Source: Diphasiastrum complanatum | Taxonomy: Eukaryota > Streptophyta > Lycopodiopsida > Lycopodiales > Lycopodiaceae | DNA length: 64,000 nt | Direction: 5' to 3' | NCBI GenBank assembly: GCA_029204225.1 | Contig: MU832601.1 | Span: 1-64,000, forward strand | Shown here: positions 44,030-56,867 of the stretch, piece after piece | Numbering within the stretch: position 1 is the stretch's first letter | Layout: each line of letters begins with the position of its first letter | Position numbers and translations under genes: made by a program | Notes under the pieces: model-generated | Told to the model about the DNA's origin: nothing | Databases searched by the model: none | Seen by the model: the letters and a program-made list of their open reading frames with translations, nothing else

Positions 44030-46480
44030 TCATAGGTACTAGATCTAAGCCAAAACTTAAGAATCTTGGATGAACATGCACTCTTAATTATTGTTCTATT
44101 CTTCCTTACCGCTATGCCATTATGTTGTGGCATATAGGATTGTGTAAACTGCCTTTTGATTCCATGTTCGTCACAGAAATCGTTGGAGTCATTAGCATAG
44201 AATGTCTATTCTTAACTATTCTTCTATTCTTCCTTTCTGCTACGCCATTATGTTGTGGCGTATAGGATTGTGTAACTGCCTTTTTTGATACATTGCATTA
44301 TGTACTTTTTAGGCAAAATTGGGTGTTAACCTTTGCATTAAATAGACCTAAGGAGAAATTAGCTTACAAGTAAAAATCTTCAAGATGTCGCTTGCTATCC
44401 AACTTTGTTGATTTTAACAATTGCCTATTGTGATATGTGGAATCACTCATCTCATAGAAAGAGAAGAGGGCTTTTTAGACTACGTTTTGAAGCCACAAGC
44501 TGGAATCGAAACCTGATCAACTCCCAACAACTTGACGATGAAATTATCCTATGGGATCCAAATTCAGGTCACCACTAAGACCCAAAAGATAAAAAGTTAT
44601 ACAAGTTTATGCAAACAAAGGTGGTGTCGATTCTAGTATATGAATTCGAAGTAACTTTCTCCTTGTGGTCGATAAACTGATCTTCCACAAAAATGGCATT
44701 TCTGCTCATGAAGTTCTCCTGAGAGTCCAAATTGAAGAGCTTGTATGTCTAATGGTCTGAGGAATAGCTGATGAAGATCGACCTTCTGCTGGTGTTGTCA
44801 AGCTTCCTACTTAGATCAGCAGGGATCTGTGCGTAGGCTATGCATCCAAACACTCGAACATTTGTGAGTGATGGCTTCGATCCTATCCACACCTCATAGG
44901 GTGTTTTGCCATTCAGGGCCTCTAAGATGGATCGATTTTGAAGGTAGCTGTTGTAGTAACAGCTTCTGCCCAGAATTTCTTTGGAAGAGAAGCATGGGCC
45001 AGCATGCTCTTTGCACTTGCGATGAGTGACTAATTCTTCCTTTGAGCTACACCATTGGACTGAGGTGAGTAGCTGCTGAATGTTGTTTTAAATGTATTCG
45101 ATTGGCCTTGCAGAAAGCTGTAAACTCGGTGGAGATAAATACTCCCTCTACATCAAAGCGTAGAGCTTCGATTCTTCTCTCGGTCATTTTTTTCTAATGA
45201 TGCCTTGAACTGCGTGAAGAACTTGAAAATCTCGGGTTTGTTCTTCAAGCACTCCGAGAGAAGTCATCAATGATAGTCAACAAGTAGACAGCTCCCCCTG
45301 TGGAAATAGTCTGCATAGGACCACAAATGTCCATGTGTACAAGATCTAACGAATCTTTAGAAGAATGAATTGAATCGGAAGCGGCTGGGGTTCTAGCATG
45401 CTTGTTGAAAATACAGCTTTCACATGAAGAATTTGATTTGTTAATAAAGGGAAGATCTCGTACTAAATTATTTTTCGACATTTGTTGAGTACAACTCGAA
45501 TTTAAATGGCCTAATCTGAAATGCCAAAGCATCTGAGTTGATTCAGAAGTTGAAGTGAAAAGAGCTTGACTACTTGTAGAATAGGAGTGATTGATTTTGT
45601 ACAAATTTCCACACCTTCTACTGAAAGCGATAACTTTCCTAGATTCGTCAAAAATAGTGCAACCCTGTTTACCGAATTCGACTTTCTAACCCGAATCTGT
45701 GATTCTACTAACTGAGAACAGGTTTTTAGTCAGATTTGGAATGTGAAGAATATTGGACAAGAACATTACTTCACCTTTCTGGAATTCGACTTTGACTGTT
45801 CCTACACCCTCGATAGTATGAGTCGAGTTGTCTCCAAGTTGCACAACTCTAGCATGTGTGCATGACTTGTAGTCATGGAACCAGTCGTGATGGTGAGTTT
45901 GATACAAGTTGTTGCATGTTGCTCTTGTTGTTAGGATAGTCTAACTGTGTAAATCTCTTGGATCTAAACTTCTGATTTTTTGAATACAGAGCTTGAGGAT
46001 CCGATCCTGAGCCTGAGGAGGATGCTGATCCTCTAATATCCTCTTGTAGGAGCAGCGCGATTATTCTTAATAGAGTGAGGTGCTCTGGGTACACTCAATA
46101 ATAGAGTCACGAGTGCATCGGAATCTTCTATGATTGAGCCTGTTGCAGTCATCTGTTCCATAAGATTTTTGAAAGTGTTGAGGTGGCTCGAAACACTATC
46201 TGCGTCAGACATTCTGAGGGTGAAGAATTTATTCCTCAGATGAAGCTTGGATGTAATGTCTCTAATGTTGTAGAGAGTTGCTAGGATGTCCCATGCATTC
46301 TTAGTTGTCTGAACAGCACGTATGTGGCTGATCTGAGTGTCCTTGATGTTGAGGGTGATCATGGCAAATGCTTTGCCATCTCTCAGTCTCCACTTGGTGA
46401 TGACGGTTGCACACCTTCTGGTTTGAGCTCTGTGCCATCAACGATGTCCCACAGTTCTTTGGCTAGAAGTATAACCTTCA
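44030..46480 (-). pseudogene. copia gag, protease and integrase relic
   Basis: Reading leftward: gag MITLNIKDTQISHIRAVQTTKNAWDIL with HLRNKFFTLRMSDADSVSSHL (46362 down). A protease-adjacent segment HTIEGVGTVKVEF and NILHIPNLTKNLFSVSRI (45907-45686). Pre-integrase MLWHFRLGHLN and integrase LDLVHMDICGPMQT (45604-45245), FVGY-like and KLFNLDSQENFMSRN parts (about 44820-44640), and a displaced, duplicated catalytic-Glu segment (44282-44081). RT and RNase H are absent. Stops and order changes show heavy rearrangement. Confidence 0.8.
44081..44282 (-). repeat. duplicated integrase active-site segment (period 128 bp)
   Basis: The minus-strand motif [15 protein letters not shown] occurs at about 44282-44225, and again as QSYMPQHNGIAVRKN at 44158-44100. 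In the second copy the catalytic Glu is Val. Between them lies NDSNDFCDEHGIKRQFT, the normal upstream sequence. Confidence 0.82.
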
Positions 46481-46683
46481 TCTTGAATTTCCAGACATGC
46501 TAATTATCTCCATCGAGTCTGTCAATGAGAGACGAACTAGATGATGGATCCATTCTGGTTGAACGAGATCATTGGTAGAAACAACGACTGTCGGAATATT
46601 GTTGGTTGCGCGTTTGCTAGAAAGATGTCTTGATAGAAACAAGACTGATAATCCGCAGTAGAAATGCAGATTACTGAAATGCT

Positions 46684-46695
46684 TGTTCTGATACC
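46684..46695 (-). other. copia primer-binding site
   Basis: TGGTATCAGAAC on the minus strand, one change from the initiator-Met PBS. It abuts the LTR beginning at 46696. Confidence 0.8.
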
Positions 46696-46897
46696 ATGTC
46701 GTAAAACGGTGGTCATGAGCACAGCGAAGGCTCGGTTGCTCAGAGCATAGGTGTGTAGGAACGGAAATGCAACAGTCAGCAGAAATTTTCAAGTAGAAGA
46801 ATTCATACAGTTTGCGCACATGAACGCTATAGTAGTGAGACAAAAATTGCACTCTGATAATAACTTCAGCTTGTTGAGTGTGATAACGTTGGCTACA
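46696..46897 (-). repeat. copia 5' LTR, about 200 bp (outer edge tentative)
   Basis: It starts TGTCGTAAAACG next to the PBS. The outer edge is placed at GGCTACA because TGT...ACA ends pair; the edge might lie up to about 30 bp further right. Just beyond, gypsy gag coding sequence begins, so this copia sits within that gag. Confidence 0.55.
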
Positions 46898-46929
46898 AAT
46901 AACTCTGATTGAAAGATAAATTCCAAAAA

Positions 46930-47608
46930 TTAACCGAAGGAGTTGGATTATGGTGGTCGGATATGATTCATCGTCCGAACCCTCATCTTCCTTGATGATG
47001 GCATCTTCCATTGCTTCATGCAATGTAGCGTACTGTTCCCTTCTTTTAAGTTCTCTTCTAATACTATGTGGTAATCCCACGAGGAACCACATAATAACCG
47101 CATGATTGGGAGTTAGGACTGCGTTGCACTCAGATCTTAAGTGTTTCACCCATTCTATATAGTCCTTGACCCTTTCTCTTTTTTCCATCTTCACTTTGCT
47201 CAACATGAAAAATAGATCTTCCAAGAACTTTCTTGGTTTAAAGCGCGTGATGAGAGCTGCCTTAACCGCTTCCCAAGTGTTTTTTTCTTCTTATGATAGG
47301 TTGAAGAACCAATCTTATGCTCTTGCTACCATAGACATCAGGAACAACATCTTTTTCTCTGTTGGTGTCCGTTCGCCGTAAATTTCACATGCTTGCTCGT
47401 AGATCTGGAGGAATCTAATAGGATCTGACGACCCATCATATTTAGGTATTTCCATGCGTGATGCCCTTCGGACTACTTGCAATGGTGCGACAGGTACAAG
47501 TTGACCCATAGGATCCATTGGTGCTGTTTTGGTTCTGACTTGATTTGCGCAACTGCTACTCTGGGAAGGTTTGGTGTTTGATTCGTTGTTCTTATTGTGA
47601 TTGATCAT
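46930..47608 (-). pseudogene. gypsy gag N-terminal part
   Basis: Start MINHNKNNESNTKPSQSSS at 47608. The gag core is MEIPKYDGSSDPIRFLQIYE, then a stop, DWFFNLS, TWEAVKAALITRFKP, then LSKVKMEKRERVKDYIEW and FLVGLPHSIRRELKRRE. This is a typical plant gypsy retrotrans_gag domain, unlike both the chromovirus gag and the 16.3-kb fragment. It is cut at about 46930 by the copia LTR. With the leader and LTR to 54206 it forms the 5' half of one element. Confidence 0.82.
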
Positions 47609-48778
47609 TCAGATCTCAGATTCATTCAATGTTAGGGTCCAAGGATGTTAGATTCTGGTAGTACTATGGAATTCAATATGGATCTTAAGGGATCTGATCA
47701 ATATGATTGGCCGATAGTGTGATTTTAGGCCTCTTAGGGCGGTTTTTCCTTGATAACTTTTTGAGCCTTGCTCCGATTGGCCTAAGATTTTCACAGTAGC
47801 TAGATCTAATGTAGATCTAACTACTGATCTAGTCTGCGAAGGTTACTCATGTGAGGGTTGGCTGTGCAAAGATTCTTTCACTGATTTTAAATCAAAAAAC
47901 TTGATTTCTTCAAATCTGTTGGGAACTAACCTTCGCAAACTTGTTAGGAGTTGGATCTGGGATGGATATAACTCTGTTCCGAAGGTGGAAGGTTCTTTCT
48001 TATAGATCAAGAGGTTATGGCTGTCTACGAAGGTCCAAAAGCACTTTTTTGATCACAGATCAGTCATCTCTAGTAAGTAACATTCGTAGGCTTCATCACT
48101 GATGGAAAAAGAAGTTTTGAAGACATTAGGATGGTTTGTGAAGGTTACTTCTGCTAGAATTTGATGGATCTTCCGATTTTAGTGAATTTTAGGCACTCAA
48201 ATCCAATTTTCTGCTCATTGGATCAAACTATCATTCATAGGTTCTTATGTATCCTTGTCTCACTGAGATGGAACTTTAGAATTCTATGCGAAGGTTCTTG
48301 GCCACTGGAACTGAGAATTTGGATGTCTACGAAGGTTCAGCCTGTTTTTTCCATTTTTTTCTCATTGGTAATCTTAGCAAGAGCACTTAAACTGGAAACT
48401 AACCTTTGCAAGCTTCTCTATGCCCTGGTCTCACTGAGATGAAACTTCAGAGAGCTCTGCGAAGGCTCTTATGAAGATCTGAATTTTTTTTATTTCTCAA
48501 GAGATTTTTTGAATTTTTTATGGCTTTTTTTGAGATTTTTTAAGATCTGATTGGTGGGAACCTTTGAAGGCTTCTATACAAGTCTGGGACAGTACCCTAG
48601 AATTGCTGCCAATCGTGCGAAGGTTGGTTCTCATTGGATTTTGAAGCAAAATCTGATGGGATTTTTGCCTCTTTTCCCTCCAAAAATAGATTTGAGCTAT
48701 TTTTCTAGTTTTTTTGGTTTTGTGAATGGATGCCAAGCCCTTAGAGGCTGTGATGCAAAAACAATGTGCGAAACAAAG
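47609..48778 (-). other. gypsy 5' leader with interspersed GCGAAGGTT motifs
   Basis: About 1.2 kb of leader precedes gag. TGCGAAGGTT or close variants recur at least eight times, as in the related leader at 25.0-25.9 kb. It continues on the far side of an inserted copia (48779-53217) to the PBS at 53357. Confidence 0.65.
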
Positions 48779-49872
48779 TGATTCGGATGGATTTCAGATA
48801 TGATTGTTGGTCACTGCCAGCTGTATCATTCCTACAGTCCTCTAGAATGTAGACAGGCATTGCTGATCTACGTTTGAGATTAACACAACATTCAACAAAA
48901 TTCAAACCAAGGTGCGGAATTAAATGAACAAGTGAATCAGATACACGAATAACAATAGACTAATAACAGCTATATCATATGATTGCTGGTCACTGCCAGT
49001 TGTATCATTCCTATAGTCCTCCAGAATGTAGACAGGCACTGCTGATCTATGTTTGAGATTAACACAACATTCAACAAAATTCAAACCAAGGTGCAAAATT
49101 AAATGAACAAGTGAATCAGACACACGAATAACAGCCGACTAATTTGCATTCAAGATCATACATGGTAAGAGTGATATGTGCGTAACGGCTACAAAATCAT
49201 CTAGTAATATTTCTGATTCTTCAAGCACTGCATGCAAATCCACGCAGTGCATTGGCGTAAGAGAAATGCAGTTCTCCCACGAGTAATGTCTCACTTACTA
49301 GCAGACTTGTGAATCTACAGATCCTATGCAGAATTGTCTCGCATGCAGGTGGACTCGTATTCTGTATTTTCGTCTTCTTGCTTACTAGCATTAGACTTCT
49401 TCATCTATTGTATGTATCAAGTATCATCCAGAAAGTATATAGTCGTGTCATGTAACTTCTAGATTAGAGTGATTAAACATTTACAGCTAATCACGAATTA
49501 CAAGAGTGGCAGATTAGCCACAACCTAGAGTGTATTTGCTGATGTCATGCTATCAGATCAGATATCTGTACTTCTGGGTACTTACATGATCTTGCCGGTA
49601 CTTTTTTGGAGCATGAGGGCAGAAAAGGATGTCGCGACATTTTTTTTTTTTTGTGTCGCTTCGAGTCGTTTGACTTTATCATCATCTGACTTTATCCTGT
49701 TGTACCACAAAAAATTCTCTTTCGCAAATCTCTCGCATTCGTGTCTTCTCGTCAAGGTGTTCATGAACATTTTCGCTTCGTGTCTTTTGACTTTTGTGTT
49801 CGCGAATATTTTCGTCGGACTAAGGGCTAAAAGTTAGCAAAGCTTTGGTGATAGAAACGTTTTGTTTCTTCA
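48779..49872 (-). repeat. 3' LTR of an inserted copia, 1.09 kb
   Basis: Collinear with the LTR at 32979-33783 but longer. About 175 bp are tandemly duplicated (48797-48968 and 48976-49145), with further expansion near the right end. It ends TTTCTTCA and is followed on the minus strand by the purine tract TTTGAGAGGGAGC. Confidence 0.82.
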
Positions 49873-49879
49873 GCTCCCT

Positions 49880-52672
49880 CTCAAAGCATGATAGCTTGAC
49901 GACTCCAAGACTGCTCCTCTATCTCTCAAAAAGTCCTTTGTCTAGGGCTTTTGTGAAAATGTCAGCAACCATGTCTTTCGCTCCAACGAAGGTGGTCTGC
50001 AGCATCTTCTTCTCAATCAGATCCTTGATCAAGTGGTACTTGATCGCGATGTGTTTCGTCCTTGAGTGAAACAAAGGATCTTTCGTTAGGTGTATTGCAG
50101 ATGTGTTATCCATCTGCAAGACCAGAGGCTCGTTCTTTGTTTCTTCCAATTCGTCCAGGAACTACTTGAGCCAAATCATCTCGTTGGCCATCTTTGCTGA
50201 TGCAACATATTCTGCTTCGCAGGATGACTGAGTCAAAATGGTCTGCTTCTTGCTGACCCAGAGAACTGCCACTTTTGACACGATGGTGCATCCTCCTGAG
50301 ATGCTTTTACAATCGTCCTGAAGGAATGCCCAACTAGCATCACTGTAGGAAAGTATCTTGAACCCTGCATCACGACAATAACACAAGCCATAATCTCTTG
50401 TTAATCGAAGATATTGTAAAATTCGTTTTGCAATCTTCCAATGTGTTGTGTGTATGACAAATTGTTGTCATAACCTACCAAAAATCCCTATTCAGCTTTC
50501 TCATCAAGCTTCTTTCAAAGCTTATCAGGAATATGTGCATAAGCTGCATAGCCAAAGATTCTGATGTGAGACTACGCCGCCATAACTCGTGTGGTGTCAT
50601 GTGAGGGACACCAGACTTCCCTGTCTTGTTTAGGATGTATGCAGTTGTAGCTACTGCTTCAGCCCACAGTACCCTTGGAGCTTTCGAGTAGGCCATCATG
50701 CATTTGACAGCTTCCATCAGGGTCCTATTCTTTCTCTCTACAACACCGTTGTGCTGCGGTGTGTAGGCTGTAGTCCTTTCGTGAATGATGCCACGATCAT
50801 TGCAGAAGTCAGTGAAGCAATTCAAGATGTATTCGCCACCTCGATCTGTCCTGATCTGCTTCACTTTGTTGCCTATGCATCTCTCTGTCCAATTCACATA
50901 TTCTGTGAATTTATCAAGTGCTTCAGATTTATTCTGAATAAAGTACACTCTGAAAAATTTACTATAATCATCAATGAAGGTTATGTGATACTTTGAGCCT
51001 TCTACTGAGATCACATTGAAAGGCCCACAAATGTCAGAATGCACTAACTCCAGAATCTTGGTCGTTCTATAGGAGTCTTTGACAAATGGAGTGCGTGACA
51101 TCTTACTCTTCAAACATGCATCACAGGTGGTTGAACTGGTTGCATTTGAGATGCTGACCTTTGTTATTGCTCCATGATGGCTTGCTTGGTAAAGTGCCAT
51201 TGACTTCATGTGGCATAGTCTCCTGTGCCACAGAGTGTCTGGCGACTCATCCTGAGTCTGATGCACCTGATCTGCAGGCAGGTGTACCTTCAGGTGATAT
51301 AGATTAGCTTTCATTATGCCTTGAGTAATCAAGATACTGGTATTGGCATCAACCACGTTGCATGCTTTGTCAGAAAACGTCACACGCATCCTTGCATCAG
51401 CTATTCTTGCCACAGAAAGCAAGTCTTGCTGCAGTGTAGGCACGAACAGAATGTCTTCGAGTCGTCTGTCTTTGCCATTGGTGTTGAGCCAAAGTGAACC
51501 AATACCCTTCACTTGATGTTTGGATCCATCCCAAGAACTATGAATATTGATGGATCAGCACTTCTAAAATCAGACATAAATCGTCTTGCTGTCATGAAGT
51601 GTGAGGTGGCTCCTGAATCTAGGATCATCTCATGTGTGTCAGATGTTGATGTTGCACACATGTCTTCACAAATGTAGGCGATCAAACAATTTATGTTCGG
51701 TCTCTCTTCGCCCATTTTCGAACTCTCAGGCTCCTCGACATAGGATGAACTATTGCTGTTCTCTTGTCTGTTATGTGATGATTTGTTCCTCAGGTTTAGG
51801 CGGCAATCCATGGTTGCATGACCCTTCTTGTGACAGTGGATACACTCAATTTTTGGATTGAGCTAGCATGTATCAACTGTGTGCCCATCTCTTCTGCATC
51901 TCACGCAAGTCTTTTTTTCTCCACCTTGTTGTTTCGATCTCCCTTTGCTCTTCCAGTTGCCTTTGTTGGTCCCCTTTGCTTGTTGATCGCAATCCAGCCT
52001 GTGATTTGACTCCCTCTTAGGCTTAAATTGTTTCTTGGGTTTTTCTTTGTTGCCTAGAGGGCTTGGTCAGAACCATCCTTGTGATCAAGGTGTTCTCTAG
52101 CCTCGACTTCCTCTCGAATTCGACAATTGCCTTTTCGAGGGTCATTGTAGGATCTTTTGTGAGCAAGGTTTTGGTTGTTTGAAAAAGATCTTGGTAAGGC
52201 TCTCAACAGGTAAGTGAGATATTTCTCAGCTGACACTACATTCTCTGCTCCAAAGTTATGTGGTGATAGAAATAGATCCTTCATCTTCCTTACAAAAGAA
52301 GTGAGGTCTTTTTCATCCCACTGTAGATTTGTTAGTTGATCTTCCAGAATCATTATTTGACTTCTTGATTTCATTTAAAATCTCGTGAGTAGTGCATCCC
52401 ACATCTCCTTTGCTTTGGAGAGTGTAGCCAGGTCAAGTGTGAGACTATCTTCGATGGATGAAGATAGCAAGGCTACTGCCTTGTCATTTTTCTCCCTCCA
52501 CTCGCGTAGCTCTTTGCTTGATTTTGTAGGCATCTCCTCTGTGCCATACACCCAGGGGAATAAACCTTCACCCTTGAGTATCAATGATGTCTTAACTTTC
52601 TAGACTAGAAAGTTAGATCCCGAAGAATCCAGAACTGTACAAATCTTGTTATGTATGCTATCGATTGAAGCC
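49880..52672 (-). pseudogene. copia gag-pol with the RT domain deleted
   Basis: Leftward order: gag (EWREKNDKAVALLSSSIED, LTNLQWDEKDLTSFVRKMKDL), two CCHC knuckles (RCRRDGHTVDTC and CIHCHKKGHATMDC near 51880-51815), protease MILDSGATSHFM near 51630, pre-integrase LWHRRLCHMKS, and integrase LELVHSDICGPFN, IRTDRGGEYI, TPQHNGVVERKNRTL with all three acidic residues. After GFLVGYDNN at about 50465 the frame jumps within about 90 bp to RNase H (SYSDASWAFLQDD, SKKQTILTQSSCEAEYVAS, KHIAIKYHLIKDL, MVADIFTKAL). The RT is missing entirely. The original gag start is destroyed at 52673. Confidence 0.87.
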
Positions 52673-52673
52673 A

Positions 52674-53217
52674 AGATCAGACATGATAAGAGTGATATGT
52701 GCACAACGGCTACAAAATCATCTATTGATTCTTTTGATTCTTCAAGCACTGTATGCAAATCCATGCAGTGCATTGGCGTGAGAGAAATACAGTTCTCCCA
52801 CGAGTAACGTCTCTCTTACTAACGGACGTGTGGATCTACAAATTCTATGCAGAATTGTCTCGCACGTAGGTGGACTCGTATTCTGTATTTTCGTCTTCTT
52901 GCTTACTAGCATTAGACTTCTTCATCTATTGTATGTATCAAGTATCGTCTAGAAAGTATATAGTCACGTCGTGTAACTTCTAGATTAGAGTGATTAAACA
53001 TCTACAACTAATCATGAATCACAAGAGTGGCAGATTAGCCACGACCTAGAGTGTATCTGCTGACGTCATGCTATCAGATCAGATATCTGTACTTCTGGGT
53101 ACTTGCATGATTTTGCCGGTCCTTTTTTGGAGCGTGAGGGCAGAAAAGGATGTCGCGACGTTTTTTTTTTGTGTCGCTTCAAGTAGTTTGACTTTCTAGA
53201 AATGTTTTGTTTCGTCA
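52674..53217 (-). repeat. truncated 5' LTR of the same copia
   Basis: It matches the outer part of the 32979-33783 LTR from AAGATCAGA onward. The PBS, leader and LTR end next to them are gone, so gag sequence is joined straight to mid-LTR. Confidence 0.78.
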
Positions 53218-53356
53218 GGCTGTTTCCGCTAGCTGAAAATAGTCCATGCACAAGCAAGTACAAAAAAACAAGCTAACTCTACCCAAAATCCACCTACAAA
53301 CACTCTAAAAAAGCAAAAACAACTAAAAATGCAACTAAACCAGTTAGTGAAATCTA
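53218..53356 (-). other. gypsy leader, PBS-proximal part
   Basis: This is the short stretch of leader between the inserted copia and the gypsy PBS. It continues at 48778 once the copia is removed. Confidence 0.6.
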
Positions 53357-53374
53357 TCTCCGGCAACAGCGCCA
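53357..53374 (-). other. gypsy primer-binding site, tRNA-Asp type
   Basis: Minus strand TGGCGCTGTTGCCGGAGA, 16 of 18 matches to the canonical plant tRNA-Asp PBS, one base from the LTR at 53376. Confidence 0.85.
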
Positions 53375-53375
53375 C

Positions 53376-54206
53376 TGTAGGGTGTGTAAATATAGTCGAT
53401 GAGCAGGCCTTCCGCTTGTCAAAGAGGGTTAGATCACTAGATAGGTACCTAACTATGTCAAGATGCTAGTTTTAGATGCTTCCTACTCTCTTTTAGCACT
53501 ACCACTCATTAACACTACTCTTCCCTATACCATCCACATCCACATCATGATTTTAGAGTGAAAGAGGGAGAGAAGATGAGATGAGAGGGAGATATATAGA
53601 TAGAAGAAGTAGAGCAAGAGGGAGAGAAAGAGAGTGAGAGGGGAGGTTAGCTCATTTGCTCATTGTGCATGCTAATGGAGAAACATGTAACAAATGAAAC
53701 CAAAAACATGTAAGCTAGAAAGCAAAAGCGAACACACAAAGAGCATTAGCAAGTATTGAATAGCAAATGAGGATGCTTCTTTCCAAAATGGTAGAGTTTC
53801 TTCCTTCTCATTAAGCATGCAAATATGATACAAATGGTGCCTTTTTATGGATGGGGAAGGCCCCTTGCCCCTTTCTCCTATTGGTTATTCCAAGGAAGGT
53901 GGGATTGAAATCCACACCCTTCAACAAAAACACAAACTAATCAATGGTGGAGAGAGAAACACACTTCACCTACCACCAATTGACTTTAACCAATTAATCA
54001 AACTTAGGAACTTAAGTCTAAGCTTAACTTTGGCCTTCTACAATTATTTATAATTACATGGCCCAAAGTCAAGTTTATGCCAAATCTATTTATTTACAAG
54101 TGCTCATTCGGCCATGGGCTTATACACGCAGGATGCCACGACCCTCACAACTATTTCTATTTTTTCGACTTTATTTATTTACAATATGTTGGGAATACCC
54201 CCAACA
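53376..54206 (-). repeat. gypsy 5' LTR, about 831 bp
   Basis: The plus-strand start TGTAGGGTGTG lies next to the PBS; the outer end is ATACCCCCAACA. Read on the minus strand it is TGTTGGGG...CCCTACA. GA-rich sequence (53560-53640) lies within it. There is no partner LTR in the window. Confidence 0.7.
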
Positions 54207-54379
54207 GTCTCCATAGTGACTCTCCCACATTTTTGAAAATGTTGGATCCTTCTATGAAGACTATGGTCGAATGGAAGATATTTACGATGACTAGAATATA
54301 TGACTTTCCTAAGATGTTTTGCATATCGTGCAAGGAGATTACTTCTACATATATTACAAGCTATTCGGAAGTAGAAAAA

Positions 54380-55040
54380 TCGCTACACTCACCCAATCAA
54401 TGCTAATCTTGCACACATCAAAATGCCTTTTAGTTCAAATTCTTGATATCCGATAGGACGTGAAATGTCGTATACATGAATCCCTCTCCAAAGAATTTGC
54501 AACTCCTTGACAATAAGCTCTAGATAGACATCCATGTTTTTTACCTTGTAACGATCGGGACGAATGAGAGCAACTAAAAGATGACCTTTTTTCATTGTCA
54601 TCCATGGAGGTATGTTGTAATTCACAAGAATCACTGGCCATGTTGTCCAAGTAGAAGATCGATGGCCATGAGGATTAATATCATCCATGGCCAACCCAAG
54701 TCTTTAATGTCTTGGCTCTGTACAAAATATCGGTCACTCTTCTTCAAAGTGTTTTACGGCCATACTATCACATGGTGTTCTCATGACACCATCAGTGGAT
54801 CTATTCCGGGCATGCCAATCCATGAATTCGGCCAACCTCGCAATGGAACATGTGTTGGATGTGCGATAATATTGGAAAATGGCTCATAACCTTGGATGCA
54901 ATCTTGATTCCTTGCACATCTTGCCGATATAGTGGGGATTCACACTTAGGGCAACTTGTTTTTAACATGCAATCATTTGGACATATGAATGCAATTGTAG
55001 TCCATTCAAAGCATCGCCAATATTTTTTTAACATCTTTCC
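54380..55040 (-). pseudogene. CACTA (En/Spm) TNP2-type transposase fragment
   Basis: Rightmost part: CPKCESPLYRQDVQGIKIAS and FPILSHIQHMF. Then, after frame breaks, LAMDDINPHGHRSSTWTTWP, VILVNYNIPPWMTMKKGHLL, MDVYLELIVKELQILWRG and LKGILMCARLALIG. These are the successive conserved blocks of the TNP2 (transposase_21) family (D--NP-G, YN-PPW, L--EL--LW). It is truncated on both sides. No CACTA terminus is recognised. Confidence 0.82.
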
Positions 55041-55742
55041 TTGAATTTGGAATTGTATTGCCCTCAGGTAATAGTGAATGTAACAACCTATGGCAAATGC
55101 CCAAGAGTGTTACAAACTTTGTCAATTAGTTAGTATTGAATTGAAACAAAAAATATCAAAGTTATATGAATAGTCACCTGAATAATGCATCAACACTTTG
55201 ATTACTCCATTTGTACACAACTTGAAGATTTAGGATAGCAAGCATGCTGACAGTCTAGAAACATTTGCCCCTTCATATAAAGGAGTTGTAGCTTTGGTTC
55301 TCATGCTGGTTTCACCTTCGGTTCTCATGTCTTCGACATTTTATTGAGTTGTGAAGTTAGCTTCTTGTCTATAATGGTGTTGTGCATCATTTCTATTTAT
55401 TGGAGTAGTCTCATGAGGAGGATAGTACGAATGTATCAAATCTTGCATTATATCATCTTCCGCTTCAAAACAAACGATTGTCTTCTTGGACTAGAATGTC
55501 GTTTCGTTGGCTCGTCGATCATCGACGAAGATACTCCAATGATGCTTGTCACATTTTTCGAACCATTTTCCTATGTCTTTTGAAAACGCAGCAAGTCCAG
55601 GCCCTCCAAAATCATCTTCGTCTCCATAATACTATAAACATTGAAAACATCATGCAATATACAATACATGTTATAATACATGAAAAATTACACCATTTAA
55701 TTACAAAAAGACATTGCATAGCCAAAAACTTACACAATCTAT
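55041..55742. other. no recognised feature between CACTA and SET-like ORF
   Basis: It might be the N-terminal part of the TNP2 gene, now decayed, on the minus strand. Open frames are short and have no motifs. Confidence 0.35.
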
Positions 55743-56639
<897 letters not shown>

Positions 56640-56867
56640 AGGAAAATCTTCAACAACATCAACATCATTTACTGTGGTCGGGGACCTATGGCCTCGTCAA
56701 CATCGTCCACCAAATCACACACCAAATCCTCATCCAATGCTAACGATGATCCAAAATCTAGACAAACTCCCATTCTTTTTAGCCATCCACTAGGTGATTA
56801 TGAAGGTGTGGATGGACAAGTCAACAATTCTTACATGCCACCCGATAATATAGGCTGTGGTTGTAGT
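56640..56867. other. short spacer between SET-like ORF and Helitron helicase
   Basis: No domain is visible. It is Ser/Thr-rich in one frame (MASSTSSTKSHTKSSSNAND), probably non-coding or upstream sequence of the minus-strand ORF. Confidence 0.35.
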
